Origin: Planctobacterium sp047947135
GTDB taxonomy: Bacteria > Pseudomonadota > Gammaproteobacteria > Enterobacterales > Alteromonadaceae
Assembly (NCBI GenBank): GCA_047947135.1
Contig: CP170457.1
Location: forward strand, 186,001-250,000
Reading direction: 5' to 3'
DNA: 64,000 bases
The position numbers were made by a program, and so were the translations under genes. Position 1 is the first letter of the stretch. Each line of letters begins with the position of its first letter. Positions 1-12,700 of this stretch are shown piece after piece. Below the pieces are notes generated by a model. The model saw only the letters and a list, made by a program, of their open reading frames with translations. It was not told the origin of the DNA and did no database searches.

Positions 1-3000
1 CCAGGGCTTTTTTGATAACTGATGCCTGAGATTTAGGATTAGGCGCCGTGAGTGAATTAGTGCGGCCACCGTGATTTTCAGCGCTGCCTTTTACTACAGC
101 ATGAATGGTGTTGCCGTCCCTGATGGCGTGTTCCATACGTTTAACCATTAACATTCCCACGCCTTCTCCTCGCACGTAACCATTAGCCTTGTTGGAAAAG
201 GTTTTACAGCGACCGTCTTCACACAACATGCCGGATTTGGCAAAACTAACGTAACCGTCTACGGCTAATAATAGATTCACTCCTCCCGCAATGGCCTGAT
301 CACAGTGTCCAGCACGTATGGCTTCGGTCGCGCGATGCAGTGCCACCAGAGCACTACTGCACGCAGTGTCAATGGGATGACTGGGACCGTGCCAGTCCAT
401 AAAATAGTTAATACGGTTAGGCCCCACCGATGCGACGGTTCCTGTAGCTGAATAGGCTTCAATTGGCAGGCCGTGCAGAATTGATGAATATCCACTGGGA
501 CCGCAGCCTACAAACAAGCCAGTGTTGTTGCCACGAATGTCCGCGCCACCACAACCGGCATTTTCAATACACTCCCAAACATACTGCATCATCAGACGTT
601 GTTCCGGAGTCATATACATGGCTTCTGCCGGAGAAATGCCAAAGAACAAAGAATCAAACTTATCCACATCATCAATAAATGAACCCCATTTACTGACACC
701 AGGATAATCTCGCCAATCCCAGCGTTCCGCTGGGATCTCGGAAATCATATCCTTTTCATTCACCAGCATATCCCAGAATTCATCAGGGTTTTTGGCACCG
801 GCAATACGACAGCTCATCCCCACAATGGCCACATCCTGCTCGCGCCATGCCGACCTTTTGCGCCACACCTGTTTAAACCCCTCAGCAAAAGTGCCGCCAG
901 TAGCTAGCGACTCAGATTCAATAGCGCTTGAGGTATCAGTAACAGCTTCACTTTTGTTGTCTGCAGCAGAGTTTTCAGAGACTGCTCCAGCACCCGACTG
1001 CAATAATTTTTTCGCCATCAGAGAGCCGAAGTTTTCCAGCAAATAATCACTAAACAGATTAATATTGGTGGCTTCAAACAACACAGTAGGCATCAGATTA
1101 ATGCCGAAAGCTGAGTTGCACCGATTGATAAAACTGGACAACAGAATGGAATCAAAGCCAAATACCGCCCAATCAGACTCGTCATCCAACTGACTCGGTT
1201 TTAACTTGAGATGGGTGGCGGTTTGCTGTCTTACGGCTTTGATGATTTCCCGGCGCAATTTGCCCTGGTCATCTTCAGATACGACTTGTTTATCAACTAT
1301 TTCTGTCTGTGTCTCGGTTGGCGCTTTAACACCGGATTGCAGGAATTTCTTCGCCATCAGTGGGCCAAAGTTTTCCAATAAATAGTCGCTAAACAGATTA
1401 ATATTGGTGGCTTCAAACAATACGGTAGGCATCAGATTAATGTCGAAAGCTGAATTGCAGCGGTTGATAAAGCTGGACAACAGAATGGAATCAAAGCCAA
1501 ATACCGCCCAATCAGAATCATCGTCCAGCTGACTTGGTTTTAACTTGAGATGGGTTGCAGCCTGCTGTCTTACGGCTTTTATGATTTCTCGGCGCAGTTT
1601 GAGCTGCTCATCACCTGACGCAGTTTGATCCAGGACCTCATCAGATTGGATTGCTTGTTTAGACGGTTTCGGCGCTTCCAAAACACTCGCGACTGATTTT
1701 TTAAGACCATATAGCACTACCAGTTGTGAATGTCCCGACCCCAATGCTGATTTCAGTGCCAACATGCCATGTTCTGGTGGTAGAGGTCTGATTTTGTGCT
1801 GTTGCCACAAAGCTCTGACGATAGTTTCGTCCAGCTGCATGCCATCACTCTCCCAGAAAGGCCAGTTAACACTCAAACTTCGCCCCTGTCTTAGCCCTTT
1901 TGCTACCATTTCTTGTCGGGAGTGCATAAAATCGTCCATGAAACCATTCGCCATGGCGTAGTCAAACTGTCCGGCATTGCCGATTACACCGGCAATGGAC
2001 GAGAACGCCACCAAAAACTCAAGAGGTAGATCTTTAGTGGCAGCGTCCAGATTCTTTAAACCCTGCACTTTGACTGGCATCACCTGACTAAGTTGCTGCG
2101 CATCTTTTTGCTTAAGATAAGCATCTTTTGATGTGCCTGCAGCGTGAATGACGCCTTGTAGATCTGAAACCGAGCTAATCAGCTCCTGTACCTGCGACAG
2201 ATCCGTCACATCACAAGTTTGGTAGCTCACCTGCACTCCAGCGTCACGAGCGACTTTTTGTAATTCGTTCAACCAGTTTTGTTTTTCTTTATTCAACCCA
2301 GAGCGACCAGTCAACACCAGATTACAGGGTTGTTCACCTGCCAAAATATCCTGAGCGACAATTCTGCCTAGACCGCCCATACCGCCAGTGATGATGACGG
2401 TGCCAGAATGCGGCCACTGAAACTCCTCTGTATTCGCCAATTCCACTGGCTCAAATACAGGCGCATAGACATCTCCATCCAGTTTCAATCGACATTGAAT
2501 CTCAGGGTGCTCTGCCATGACAGTACGAATTGCCGCATATGCCGCCCCTTTATTTTTCGCTGGAGAAATAAGTTTAACCTCTACCAGCGAACTCTGTTGC
2601 GCATTACTCTGAGCACTGAGCAAGTTCTGAATGCGTTGCAACAAGTCCTGAGCAAACTCCTGTACATCCTCCTGCGCTGTCACAGCCACTACAATTGAAT
2701 CATTATCTGCCACCCTGAGATGGTTTTTTGATTGCACCTGCCAATTGGGTACAAAGTAGTTAATCTGCTCTTTGTGACCATGTAAATCGATGGCGCGGGT
2801 CAGAAACCCACTTACAACTACACGTATAACACCGTTTTCATCAGCGGCAATGTAGTTCAATCCTTCTTTGGTTTTTTCCACCAGAGCGTACATTTTGTCT
2901 GTCAGCGGCCCGAATACCTGTGTGCGAACCACAGCAAATGGCACTACATTGGCTTCAGAATCACTGGATAACACCACCCCGCCCTGAATCACGCTGTCCA

Positions 3001-3607
3001 ACATACCAGGGTCCATAGCCATGCCGTTTTGACTGGAGCCAGGCAGATTCAACTCTACCAGAGTTTTAGGAAACTCTACGTCATTGGACGTTTTGCGAAT
3101 TTTTTGCACACCTCTGTGACTGGGACCTAACAGTACGTCCCGTTCTTTAAAGCCGCCGTAAAAATCCTGCTTTGAAGGGCCAGACTGTGAGCAGGTTTGC
3201 TGCAGCGACGCAATGTCCAGCTTCCCATTATCAGTCCTACCCAGCAGTTCATCTTTTCGATTTTTGACCTTCACGCGGGTTTGAAAGTGGATACCGAACG
3301 TGGTGCTCACTTCAACCCCAAACTCACCAGCATCACCAGGATAAACCTGCACCGTCAACTCGATGGGTTCAGATACCGTAAGGGCATTGACAAAGACGCT
3401 GTCAGAAAGCTGCAACATTTTGTCTGGCGGCAAACTCACAGCCTGAGCAACGGCGGCGCGGGCCAGTTCCAGATAAGCCATGCCAGGCAGAATTTTCTTT
3501 TGTTGGATGATATGGTCAGCCAGGCACTGCTCATCACCTTGCAAGGTAGAGCGAAATGTAGCTACCGGATATTGACTTTTTTGTTGTTTTGAAGCGACAG
3601 GTTTCAT
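1..3607 (-). CDS. Trans-AT PKS, DH-KR-ACP-ACP-KS (3' end cut by window)
   Basis: This is a polyketide synthase whose visible 1202 residues run off the left edge. Domains in order: a DH-like domain (about 1-275) with a first motif reading H-I-I-Q-Q..L-P-G, so the usual Gly of HxxxGxxxxP is Gln, and a second motif LDSVIQ that keeps the Asp; a KR (about 285-640) with Rossmann motif TGGMGGLG near 403 and the catalytic Ser/Tyr/Asn set around FSSIAG...FDYAMAN near 535; two near-identical ACPs (Ser in FGFDS near 708 and 820); and a KS from about 925 with active-site DTACSS near 1087. The KS histidines lie beyond the window. The ATG at 3607 is the start because the codon directly before it is an in-frame TGA; an AGGA lies just upstream. 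It follows gene E, which ends in a DH with its own KS, so this DH-KR-ACP set should complete the E module. The KR keeps the Asp of the LDD region (SKD), which predicts a B-type alcohol. No AT is visible. Confidence 0.95.
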   Translation of the reverse strand, partial: MKPVASKQQKSQYPVATFRSTLQGDEQCLADHIIQQKKILPGMAYLELARAAVAQAVSLPPDKMLQLSDSVFVNALTVSEPIELTVQVYPGDAGEFGVEVSTTFGIHFQTRVKVKNRKDELLGRTDNGKLDIASLQQTCSQSGPSKQDFYGGFKERDVLLGPSHRGVQKIRKTSNDVEFPKTLVELNLPGSSQNGMAMDPGMLDSVIQGGVVLSSDSEANVVPFAVVRTQVFGPLTDKMYALVEKTKEGLNYIAADENGVIRVVVSGFLTRAIDLHGHKEQINYFVPNWQVQSKNHLRVADNDSIVVAVTAQEDVQEFAQDLLQRIQNLLSAQSNAQQSSLVEVKLISPAKNKGAAYAAIRTVMAEHPEIQCRLKLDGDVYAPVFEPVELANTEEFQWPHSGTVIITGGMGGLGRIVAQDILAGEQPCNLVLTGRSGLNKEKQNWLNELQKVARDAGVQVSYQTCDVTDLSQVQELISSVSDLQGVIHAAGTSKDAYLKQKDAQQLSQVMPVKVQGLKNLDAATKDLPLEFLVAFSSIAGVIGNAGQFDYAMANGFMDDFMHSRQEMVAKGLRQGRSLSVNWPFWESDGMQLDETIVRALWQQHKIRPLPPEHGMLALKSALGSGHSQLVVLYGLKKSVASVLEAPKPSKQAIQSDEVLDQTASGDEQLKLRREIIKAVRQQAATHLKLKPSQLDDDSDWAVFGFDSILLSSFINRCNSAFDINLMPTVLFEATNINLFSDYLLENFGPLMAKKFLQSGVKAPTETQTEIVDKQVVSEDDQGKLRREIIKAVRQQTATHLKLKPSQLDDESDWAVFGFDSILLSSFINRCNSAFGINLMPTVLFEATNINLFSDYLLENFGSLMAKKLLQSGAGAVSENSAADNKSEAVTDTSSAIESESLATGGTFAEGFKQVWRKRSAWREQDVAIVGMSCRIAGAKNPDEFWDMLVNEKDMISEIPAERWDWRDYPGVSKWGSFIDDVDKFDSLFFGISPAEAMYMTPEQRLMMQYVWECIENAGCGGADIRGNNTGLFVGCGPSGYSSILHGLPIEAYSATGTVASVGPNRINYFMDWHGPSHPIDTACSSALVALHRATEAIRAGHCDQAIAGGVNLLLAVDGYVSFAKSGMLCEDGRCKTFSNKANGYVRGEGVGMLMVKRMEHAIRDGNTIHAVVKGSAENHGGRTNSLTAPNPKSQASVIKKAL
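1005..1610 (-). repeat. Tandem duplicated ACP-coding units (339-bp period)
   Basis: The two ACPs of the partial PKS are encoded by direct repeats offset by 339 bp (113 codons), for example the shared stretches beginning at 1051 and 1390. The core around each FGFDSILLSSF motif is almost identical in DNA, including a run of about 40 shared bases over the serine region. Divergence rises in the linkers. They lack the tryptophan six residues after the serine that marks beta-branching ACPs. Doublet ACPs usually act in parallel to raise flux; here that role is an inference. Confidence 0.85.
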
Positions 3608-3645
3608 TCATCCGTCCTGTTAAATAAGTTTTATTCTCAGAGATA

Positions 3646-3725
3646 GCTTTTGTGGCTCGCGCATTGCCGGCAACGCATCAGCTTTGCATGCGATGGGTGT
3701 CAGGCTCAGCCCGACCCACAAAGGC
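3646..3725. other. Intergenic region with long stem and nested palindrome
   Basis: The 153-bp gap between genes E and H (3608-3760) is structured. The arms gcttttgtggctcg (3646-3659) and cgacccacaaaggc (3712-3725) can pair over about 13 of 14 positions. Inside sits a near-perfect 16-bp palindrome, gcattgccggcaacgc (3661-3676). Six T residues follow the outer stem on the plus strand only, so in the direction of transcription of the cluster it is not a standard intrinsic terminator. It could be an mRNA-stability or processing element, or an antisense-direction terminator. I see no coding sequence or clear promoter in the gap. Confidence 0.5.
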
Positions 3726-3760
3726 TTTTTTAAGAAATTAGAGTTAGCTTTGCTGACTGT

Positions 3761-6700
3761 TTAGTCTGTCAGATTATTGGGTTGCGACCTTTGTGAGCTG
3801 GGAGCTGGTAACGCTCTTACACAAAAATCAGTGATGCTAAGCAAGACCTGCCCGACATCATCGGTGACTGTAATGTTGTACTTCCTGATATCACTCACTC
3901 GCTTCTCTGAAACCTGTTCAGCAAAAGTGTAACCAGACATACTCAGTGGTCGCATTATATCCAGCTGTCCTATAGCAAAAGGTAGATAAGGCAAATCAGT
4001 CGAGTCAGAATTAGTAATCCCAACAATGGACTGCAACGCCCCGTCGAGTATCGCCGGATGTAACAAGTAGTCCGCGAATTCAGACACCAGAGATGCAGGT
4101 AGCTGCCATCTGGTCAATACTTTATTGTCAAGACAATACAGTTGCTGAATCGTGCGGAAGGAGGTGCCGTAATGCAGGCCAGTTTGCCTAAATTGTTGAT
4201 AGAGCTGCTCATGGCTTAACGAACTGGCTCCTTGTTGATTCATCGTTTGCAACATCAATTTTGGATCCAGGTTTTGTGCAACCGTATCTTCAAGACTGTC
4301 ACTAAAAAACAGACGGCCTTCACAATGCATTTGACGTTCGCACAAGGCATCCACCGAAGTCACCTCAAACTCAGTGGCATTTCCTATGGTTTTCAGGAAT
4401 GTTTGCAGCTGCGGAGTCTGCGTTTGCGACGCTAAATCATGCTCAAACACATATGGTATCGCCCAAACCAGATCGCTTAGACGTCTTACTTTTTGCTCGC
4501 CCGCGATAGTACCTGCCACATTGGCAATCTCCAGATAACCTGTCCCAGGAAATACCTTTGAGCCATTCACTCTGTGCTCTCTGGCATAGAAGTCTTGCGG
4601 ATCCAGTTCAGAAATAAAGCTGACCATTTTTAAGGTCGAAGCGTTGTAAGACAGCAAAGGATGCAATTGCGCCGGCCCAACCGGAGTTAGGGGTCTGGCG
4701 ATGGTTGCTGGCTGTTCTTCTATCCAGTGTCGCTCTGTAGCAAATGGATAGGTGGGCAGTGATATTTTTACAGGGGGCTCAGCGTACAGTCTGTTCCAGT
4801 CGGGTTCGGCTCCTTTCAACCATAGCCTTGCCAGCTCCGTAAGCTCTTGATTCTGCAGCGCCTGGTCTGTGTCGTTTTGCAGTTCCTGACGATAAGCTTT
4901 GCTGCGCATTTTGTCAGCCGGAATACAGGCCATAAACAATTCGTCGCTGTCTTGCTTTTTCAAGCACTGCAATAATCCTTCGCGCAAATCTGCAATGCTG
5001 GAAGCAACAACGGCCAACCGCCATGGCATGGCTTCGCGTCCCGTTTGCAAAGTGTAAGCCAGACTATCCAGAGCTAGTGCGCCCTTACCCTGAATGCGGG
5101 TCAACAACAACTGTACATAACGGCGCAGTTGTTTTTCACTTCTGGCGGAAATAGGTACCAACAAAGCTTGTTGGTAAGTTTGCTTTTGTGTTTCTTCTGC
5201 GAGATGTTCTTCAATAACCATTGCAGCATTCACACCGCCAGCGCCAAAGGCATTAATAAGGGCTCGCCTGGGCACATCTTTTGGTGAATGCCATTGATGC
5301 AGACTTTCACTCAAGTAAAACGGTGAATTGTTAAAATCGATATCCGGGTTTACAGGTTCAGTGTGAAGACCTGGAGCAATGTGTTTATGCTGGATTTGCA
5401 TCAGAACCTTGCCAATCCCTGCCACACCCGCTGCTGATTCAGTATGTCCCAAATTAGCTTTCACGCTGCCCAGCGCACAGGTCTGTGCCTCAGCATTTTT
5501 ACCAAATGCCTGCTTCAGCGCTACAACTTCCAGGTTATCTCCCAGTTGCGTACCTGTGCCATGACCCTCCACATACCCAATATCGGCGCCAGTGAGACCA
5601 CTTTTTTGCAGGGCATCGCTGATCACTGCAGCCTGAGCGTGAGGATTTGGTGCCGAGTAACCATTTGAGCGCCCACTGTGAGAACATGCACTACCTGCAA
5701 TAACGCCATATATATGATCCCCATCGGCAATGGCTTTAGATACAGGTTTAAGTATCAATGATGCTACGCCCTCACCTGGAATAAAGCCGTTGTCACCCGC
5801 ACCAAAGCTGCGATTTTTGCCGTGTTGCGCCAACATGCCACGAGTACACATTGAATGGTACTTAGCCGGATGCAAATACAAATTCACACCACCCGCTACC
5901 GCCAGTTGACACTCTCCACTGCGCAGGCTTTCACAAGCCATGTGCACCGCCACCAAGGAGGATGAGCAGGCAGTATCTACTGGCATACTTGGTCCAGTAA
6001 AATCGAAGAAATAAGAAACCCGGTTTGCGATCGACCAAGGCAGGGCGCTAGGAGTCACACTGTTACCTTTAGCCCATTCTTGTGGTGCCAGAAGGTGATA
6101 GGTATTGCTTGTAACACCGACAAACACCCCGACTTCTGAACCCGCATTTTTAACGGAAGACTTATTAAACCCGTCGCCTCCATGCGCCTGCTGCAACTTC
6201 TGACGGGTGTAGCCAGCATCTTCCAGGGCCGACCACACGGATTGCATAAACAGTCTTTCCTGAGGGTCCATAATCGCCGCTTCCGCTTTATCAATATTGA
6301 AAAAGTCGGCGTCAAACTGGTCGAAGTTATCCAGGAAGGAACCCCACTTGCAGTAAATTTTACCCTCTTTGGCACGTTCGGGATCAGCATCAAACAAGGC
6401 CTCATGGTCCCAACGAGAGTCTGGAACTGTTTGCACGAGGTCCTTACCTGATTTGAGATTATGCCAGTAATCATCAATGCTGGCAGATTGCGGGAAATAG
6501 CCATGAATGCCAACAATCGCTACCCCCTCTTGCTCAGTTGGTTGAGAAACTTCAGGCTGAGTAATACTTACCTGATTCGTCGCTGCATTCTCCCCAGCCA
6601 CGCCAGAAGCTCCGCTGGCATCTTCGCTTTGCGGTATATCCACAAACTCAGTTTCCGTCTGGAATTTAGCCAGCAGCGCTCGAAGCGGTGCACTAGCGAT

Positions 6701-9700
6701 TTGCGTTAGATGTTTAGCGAGTTCTTCGGTAGTCTCGTATTCATAAAACAGGGTTTTGGGCAGCTCTCCAAGCACATTCTCCATTGCCAGATTCAAGCGT
6801 CCTACTACGATGGAATCAATACCATAGCTTTCGAAACGTTCTTGACTATCAAAATCATCAGCACTCATTTGCAGTTCCGAACTGATGATCTCGCTTAATA
6901 TATCCACCGTGGCAGCAAGGAAGGCTTCCTGACTAAGTCCCTGATTTTTAACAGCAGCTGTATTTTTAGGTTCCGTCAATGGTTGAGCAGAGCTTGCCTG
7001 AGCTACCACATATTTTTGAATTTTGCTGGTTTCGCCAAACATTACCATGGCGTTGTTGTGCTCAGTGGACAACAAAAATTCCAGCGATTGCAACCCGTCT
7101 TCTGTAGGAAGTGGCAGCATTCCGGTTCTGCTACGCGTTACTTCTATATCACTGTCTGACAGGTTCATACCACCTTCCTGCCACAACGGCCAATTCACTG
7201 ACAGACTATGTCCCCACCTGTTGCCATTGACCCGCTGTAACTCTCTTTGCTTAGCAAAGTTATCCATAAAGCAGTTGGCATAGGCATAGTCACATTGGCC
7301 GGGATTTCCCATGGACCCTGCCACCGACGAAAAGAGTAGGAAAAGGTCCAGTTGTTCATCGGCCAGTGCGGCGTCAAGATTCACTGTTCCTTTCAATTTA
7401 GGCGCCAATACCTCTTCAAACTGGGCATCATATTTATTCAGAATAAAGGCATCTTTATTGAATCCTGCGCAGTGCAGAACACCATCAATCTTGGTGAACT
7501 TTTGTTTTGCCTGACTCACCAGTTGTTGTACCTGCTCAGCCTGAGTCACATCGGCTGACACATACAGCACCTTGTCCTGATCGGGTAGGAGTTGCTGCAG
7601 CTTTTCTAGTAGCGAAGCATTCATGTCGCTGCGACCTGACAATACCAGTCTGGCCTGATAGCGCTCGGTTAAGTAACGCGCCATCAGCAGACCAATACCG
7701 CCTAAACCACCAGTAATAAGATAAGTACCACCCTGTTTGAAAGGCAACTGGTTCAGAGCTTGTGACTCGCTCCTGGCAACGCTAGTGAAAGACTGATAAC
7801 TGCGTTGTAATGACATATCACTTGCAGTGCCAGTTACATCATAACGAATATCAGGGTGTTGCCAGTTGCTAGCATCAAACTCAGCAACAACTGAAGAAGC
7901 GAACTGCTTAAGTTGCAAGGCTGCTTCGGGTGCATTCAGGGTTTTTAGACTATAAGCCGGATTTTCCAGAGACAGGGACTTGCCAAAACCGGATATGGCT
8001 TGCCAGGCTGAAGCCGCAACAGCTGATTGCTGAGTGTTGACTGCTACAATGGCGACTTTGCCTTTGAATTTAAGCTGCTGCAATGCTTGGCATAAGTAAA
8101 ACAGCGGCATTACCGGTGCTGTATCAATATCATTGCTATTGCTGCCACTGAATAACAGCACCTGAAGTCGTTTACACTGCATTTCCTGCAGTTCCCCAAC
8201 CAATACCTGCGCCTGTTCTGTATTTTTCAGTTCTGTGGAACAGACATATTTGGCCGCTTGCAACGTATTTGCAAGTGCCTGTGGTGTATCGATGGCAAGC
8301 AACACAGTATCTTCGCTTGTTGTTGTCGAGGGCAGCAATGCCTTACTTTGCCAGTGTGGTGCGAAAATGTGCGTCACTGGAGGTTCTGCCGCTACAGTCG
8401 GAATAGCAGGGGCAACCAACGACTGTGTCGCTGCCCGCGTTTCGTCGGGTAAATCTACCCAGAACCTCTGCTTCGCGAATGGATAGCCAGGCAGGCTAAC
8501 CCGCTGTAATTTAGCGGTTGTACCTCGCTTGAGTTGCTGCCAGTCAAGCTGCAACCCCTGCACCCAATATTGGGCCAGATTGTGATGGTCTGCCTGAGCC
8601 AACCATTGATGGACATTGGCTCTGAACTCCGGATCCTGATTGAACTTGGCCAGTATTTGTTTATCGCGTGTTACCTTATTGCGCCACAGTTCTGCAATCG
8701 GCTCTTGCGCCAGCCAAGCTCTGAGTTTGTGCTGCAACTCTGACACTGAAGAGACAAGCAGTATCAAACGCTCAGCCAGTGCGGTGCGCCCCACTTGTAA
8801 TGTAAACGCCAGATTGTGCACTGAGATATCACTGTGACTGCTCAGGTGCGCCAGTAGCTGCTCTACCACCTGTTGCAATTGCGCTTCCGTGCGAGCAGAT
8901 AATGGGATCAGAACCGGAACAGAAGGCTGAGAAACCTCAGCGTGATTTACTGCTGGTACATACTGCTCAAGTACCATATGGGCATTCGTGCCGCTAAATC
9001 CAAAAGAACTGACAGCCGCACGTCTGTTGCCCGTCTTAGGCGCACTCCAAGGACGAGCTTGTTTATTAATATAAAAAGGTGATTTAGTGAAATCAAAAAA
9101 TTGATTTTCCTGCTTAACATGAAGCGTCGGACAAATCTGCTGATTCTGCATAGAGAGCAGCACTTTTTGCACACTAGCCACTCCAGCTGCTCCAGATGTA
9201 TGACCGATATTACTTTTCACCGAACCCAGAGCGCAGAAGTTTTTACGCGCTGTCTTCTCTGCGTAAACAGTACCCAGAGCTTCCAGCTCAATAGGATCGC
9301 CCAGTTTAGTGCCAGTGCCGTGCGCTTCTACATAACTGATGCTTTCAGGATCTATTTGATGCCTGTTGTATAATTCACGTTCAAGGGCTATCTGGCTGTT
9401 TACACTGGGTGCGGTGATGCCATTAGTTTTGCCATCCTGATTAATTCCGGAGGCGCGGATCACGCCATAAATATTGTCACCATCGCGCTCAGCATCCGCG
9501 AGACGTTTAAGCACAACGGTGCCGACACCTTCACCGGGCACAAAGCCATCGGCAGAATTATCAAAGGCTTTGCATTGACCTTCCGCCGATAACATACCTG
9601 CCTGACACATGCCCAAATACGAATCGGCGGTGAGATACAGACTCACACCTCCAGCGAGGGCCATATCAATCTCATTATTCTGCAATGCCTGACACGCCAG

Positions 9701-12700
9701 GTGCATGGCGACCAGAGAGGAAGAGCAAGCGGTATCAACAGGGATAGCCGGACCTTTAAGATTCAGGTGATATGATAGTCGTGCAGCGCCTATTGCAAAA
9801 CTATTGGCTGTAGTATCCACCGACTGTGATGGATCTTTAGCCAATAACATGGCGTATTCGCTACTCATTATGCCTACATAGACACCGCAATTAGATTCGT
9901 TCAAGGATTCTGCAGAGTACCCTGCATCTTCAAAAGCATGGTAGCCTTCTTGCAAGAACAAACGATGCTGAGGATCCATACTGCGAGCTTCTGAGGGTGG
10001 GATCTGGAAGAACAGCGGATCGAACATCTCCGCATCCTGCAACATCCCCAGCCATTTAGCATACACCTTGCCTGGCTTGGTGGGATCTGGATCATAATAG
10101 CGATTCACATCCCAGCGAGATTCTGGTATTTCAATGACGCTGTTTTTGCCTTTAACAATGTTATTCCAGTAACTATCCAGGTCTGGGGCATCTGGGTAGC
10201 GCCCTGACATCCCTACCACTGCAATAAGGTCTTTTTCCTGGTTTTCTTTGACGTTAGTTTGATTGTTAGCTGCCTGACTAAAAACAGCACCGGGCTGCTC
10301 ACCAAGAGTAAGGCGTCTGACGATTTGCGGATAATCAACCTGAGCTTGTCCAATTGAGCTGGCTGCAATACTGTGACCGGTGGTGTCCGTCTGGCCAACG
10401 CTTTGTTGAGCAATTGGTAAAGTCTGCGCCAGACTGGCCATTTTTGGATTTGACTGCTCAGTCTTAACAACTGTTACAGACTCGGCACCATTGGCAGCCG
10501 AAGCTACCGGACCAAGTTTTTCCAGCTCAGACACAATATACTGGCTCAATGCGCTCAGGTTGGCGTAATCGTAGACCCTGGTTGCAGAGATGTTCAGATC
10601 AAAAAGTTTATTGATACTGTTCACCCACTCCACACCAACAATGGAATCCAGCCCTAAATCGATAAAAGAAGCATCGTTTTCAATTTCTGAGACTTCCAGG
10701 TACAGGGCCTGAGCCAAAGAATCTGCCAGTTTCGCCTCTACTTCATGGGGTAAGAACCCCCGGTTTCCAGAGCGTTGTATTATCGGAGAACCGGATGCAA
10801 CTTCAGCTTTATTCGGATCATCCTCTGGCAAATCGATGCTTACAGCAGGCTGCGTTAAAACTGGCACATCTTGCTCAGGCTCCTGCTCAAGTAAAGTAAC
10901 CGATTCGGCTTGCGCTGCGACAGATTCCGGCAACTGCTCATGCACATAAACCGACAGGGCATTTATGGTCGAAAAGTCATATACCCGCGTGGCAGAAATT
11001 TCTGTGGCAAAGACTTTATTGATATCCTTCACCCATTCCACACCTATGATGGAATCCAGTCCCAAATCAATAAAAGAAGTGTCAGGGTCGATTTCCGAAG
11101 GTTCCAGAAACAACGACTGTGCAAGAGTTTCTGTGAGAGTTTGTGCCACCTGAGACAAGGTCTGAACGGCACCTGATGTTTCAAACGCAGTGGCTGAAAC
11201 GGTGCTTAGTTCTTCTCGCTCCAGCTCCAAAATGTCATCTGGCACCAAACGCTTAGCGTTTTGATTTATGTTCTGATGTGCACTCTGTGCAGGGGTCTGG
11301 CCAGCAAATGTTGTTGGGCGCAGCGTTTCAGTTGCATTGACAGATTGCGATAGCGTAGTCACGGGTCGCGGCGGGATTGCATCATCAGATACCCTCTTTA
11401 ACCCCATGAGCTGAATACTGGCAGGTTTAGCCGCAACCGGACCCGCAGCGATTTGAAACGTTCCGACAGAAGTTGCTGTTTCTGTTGCAAGTGTTTCTGA
11501 TACCGCTGTGTCCCTTTGTCCGCGCTGAGCCGAAAGGAATTGTACGCCACTAAAAACGGCACATGGCTGCCCGGTCTGGTCAAGCAGCCGCAATTCAAAT
11601 GCAGAATCCGGCACCGTCTCCTCAGTGGATTGTAATAGCTTGTCAAACAATCCAGCATCAGCCAGCCATTGCACCCTCTCCACCTTACTCAAAGGCTGAT
11701 AAATGCAAGCTTCTGCAATTTGTAGCAAGCCCAACACTTGCTGCGGCGCAATGACGCTAGCGAGTAGCTCAAAGGCAGATTGCAGTAGTAATTCTTTTGG
11801 CAGAGTATTGTGTTGAACGGCCATTTGCGCCTGTAAACAGGTGTCTGATAGCGCGGCATTTTGCCAACTGCTTTGCCCTGTAACAGACAGGTTTAAGGGC
11901 CTCATGTTCAGCTGTTCGACAGCCCTGATGTCAACGCTGGCATCATCTTTAGCAACGGTCCTAAACAGACCCTGAGCATGAATCGTCTCTTTCCCAGCAT
12001 AACTGAAAATATCAAATGCCAGATGAAAGACATTCGAAGCGGATAATCCAGGGATGGCCGCCAACTCCAGATTAAGAGGCACAGTTGGTGTAGTGCTGAA
12101 TGGCAGGCCAAACACCATATCCTGCAATTGCAGACAGTGTTGGCCAGATTTCATGGAATCATCAGTTGCCTTCTCGGCAGCAACCAGAGCCATCGCCAGC
12201 AGTGTGGTAGGTGCCATCTGTCCTGCGCCGGCCAGCCTACTGCCAGCCATTAGCGTATGATCAGCAGAGAATTCTGAGCGGTATCTCTGTCGGCCAAGAG
12301 AAGAGAAATTTTCGTGCAACAGTGGATGTTGCTGCACAGCCCGGCTTTTCTCCACATTTAGCTGCTCTTCGCTGGAAACTGCAGGAGCAGTTGTGTCATT
12401 GATTGTTTTCACAGCCAAAGGTCCGCTATTGGCCAGATCCATCCAATAGGTTTCGCGGGCAAACGGATAACCAGGCAAGCTTATACGCTGCAGTTGGGCC
12501 AGCTGTTCCTCACTGTAAAGTTGTAACCAGTCTGGTTCCAAGCCTTTAACCCAGAAATCCAGCACTTTTTCCAGTTTGCCTTGCTGCAACCAGTTGCTCA
12601 CGGCCGCCAGAAAATCCCTATCATCCCGCAACATACCTATCGTGTCTTTATGGCCTTTAATGTTGTCGCGGAATATCCGATATTCCCAATTTTGAGCTTT

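Noticed and set aside
1005..1610. CRISPR-like or mobile repeat at the ACP pair
   Set aside because: The repeats are in-frame coding units for ACPs with domain-sized period; no spacers, no transposase.
3197..3592. Plus-strand open frames of 60-154 codons throughout the window
   Set aside because: They lie antisense to long conserved PKS/NRPS domains, show no family motifs, and several repeat exactly where the coding strand is duplicated.
6055..6516. Minus-strand 153-codon frame overlapping the KS3 region of gene E
   Set aside because: It is an alternative frame inside the well-conserved KS; the main frame carries all motifs.
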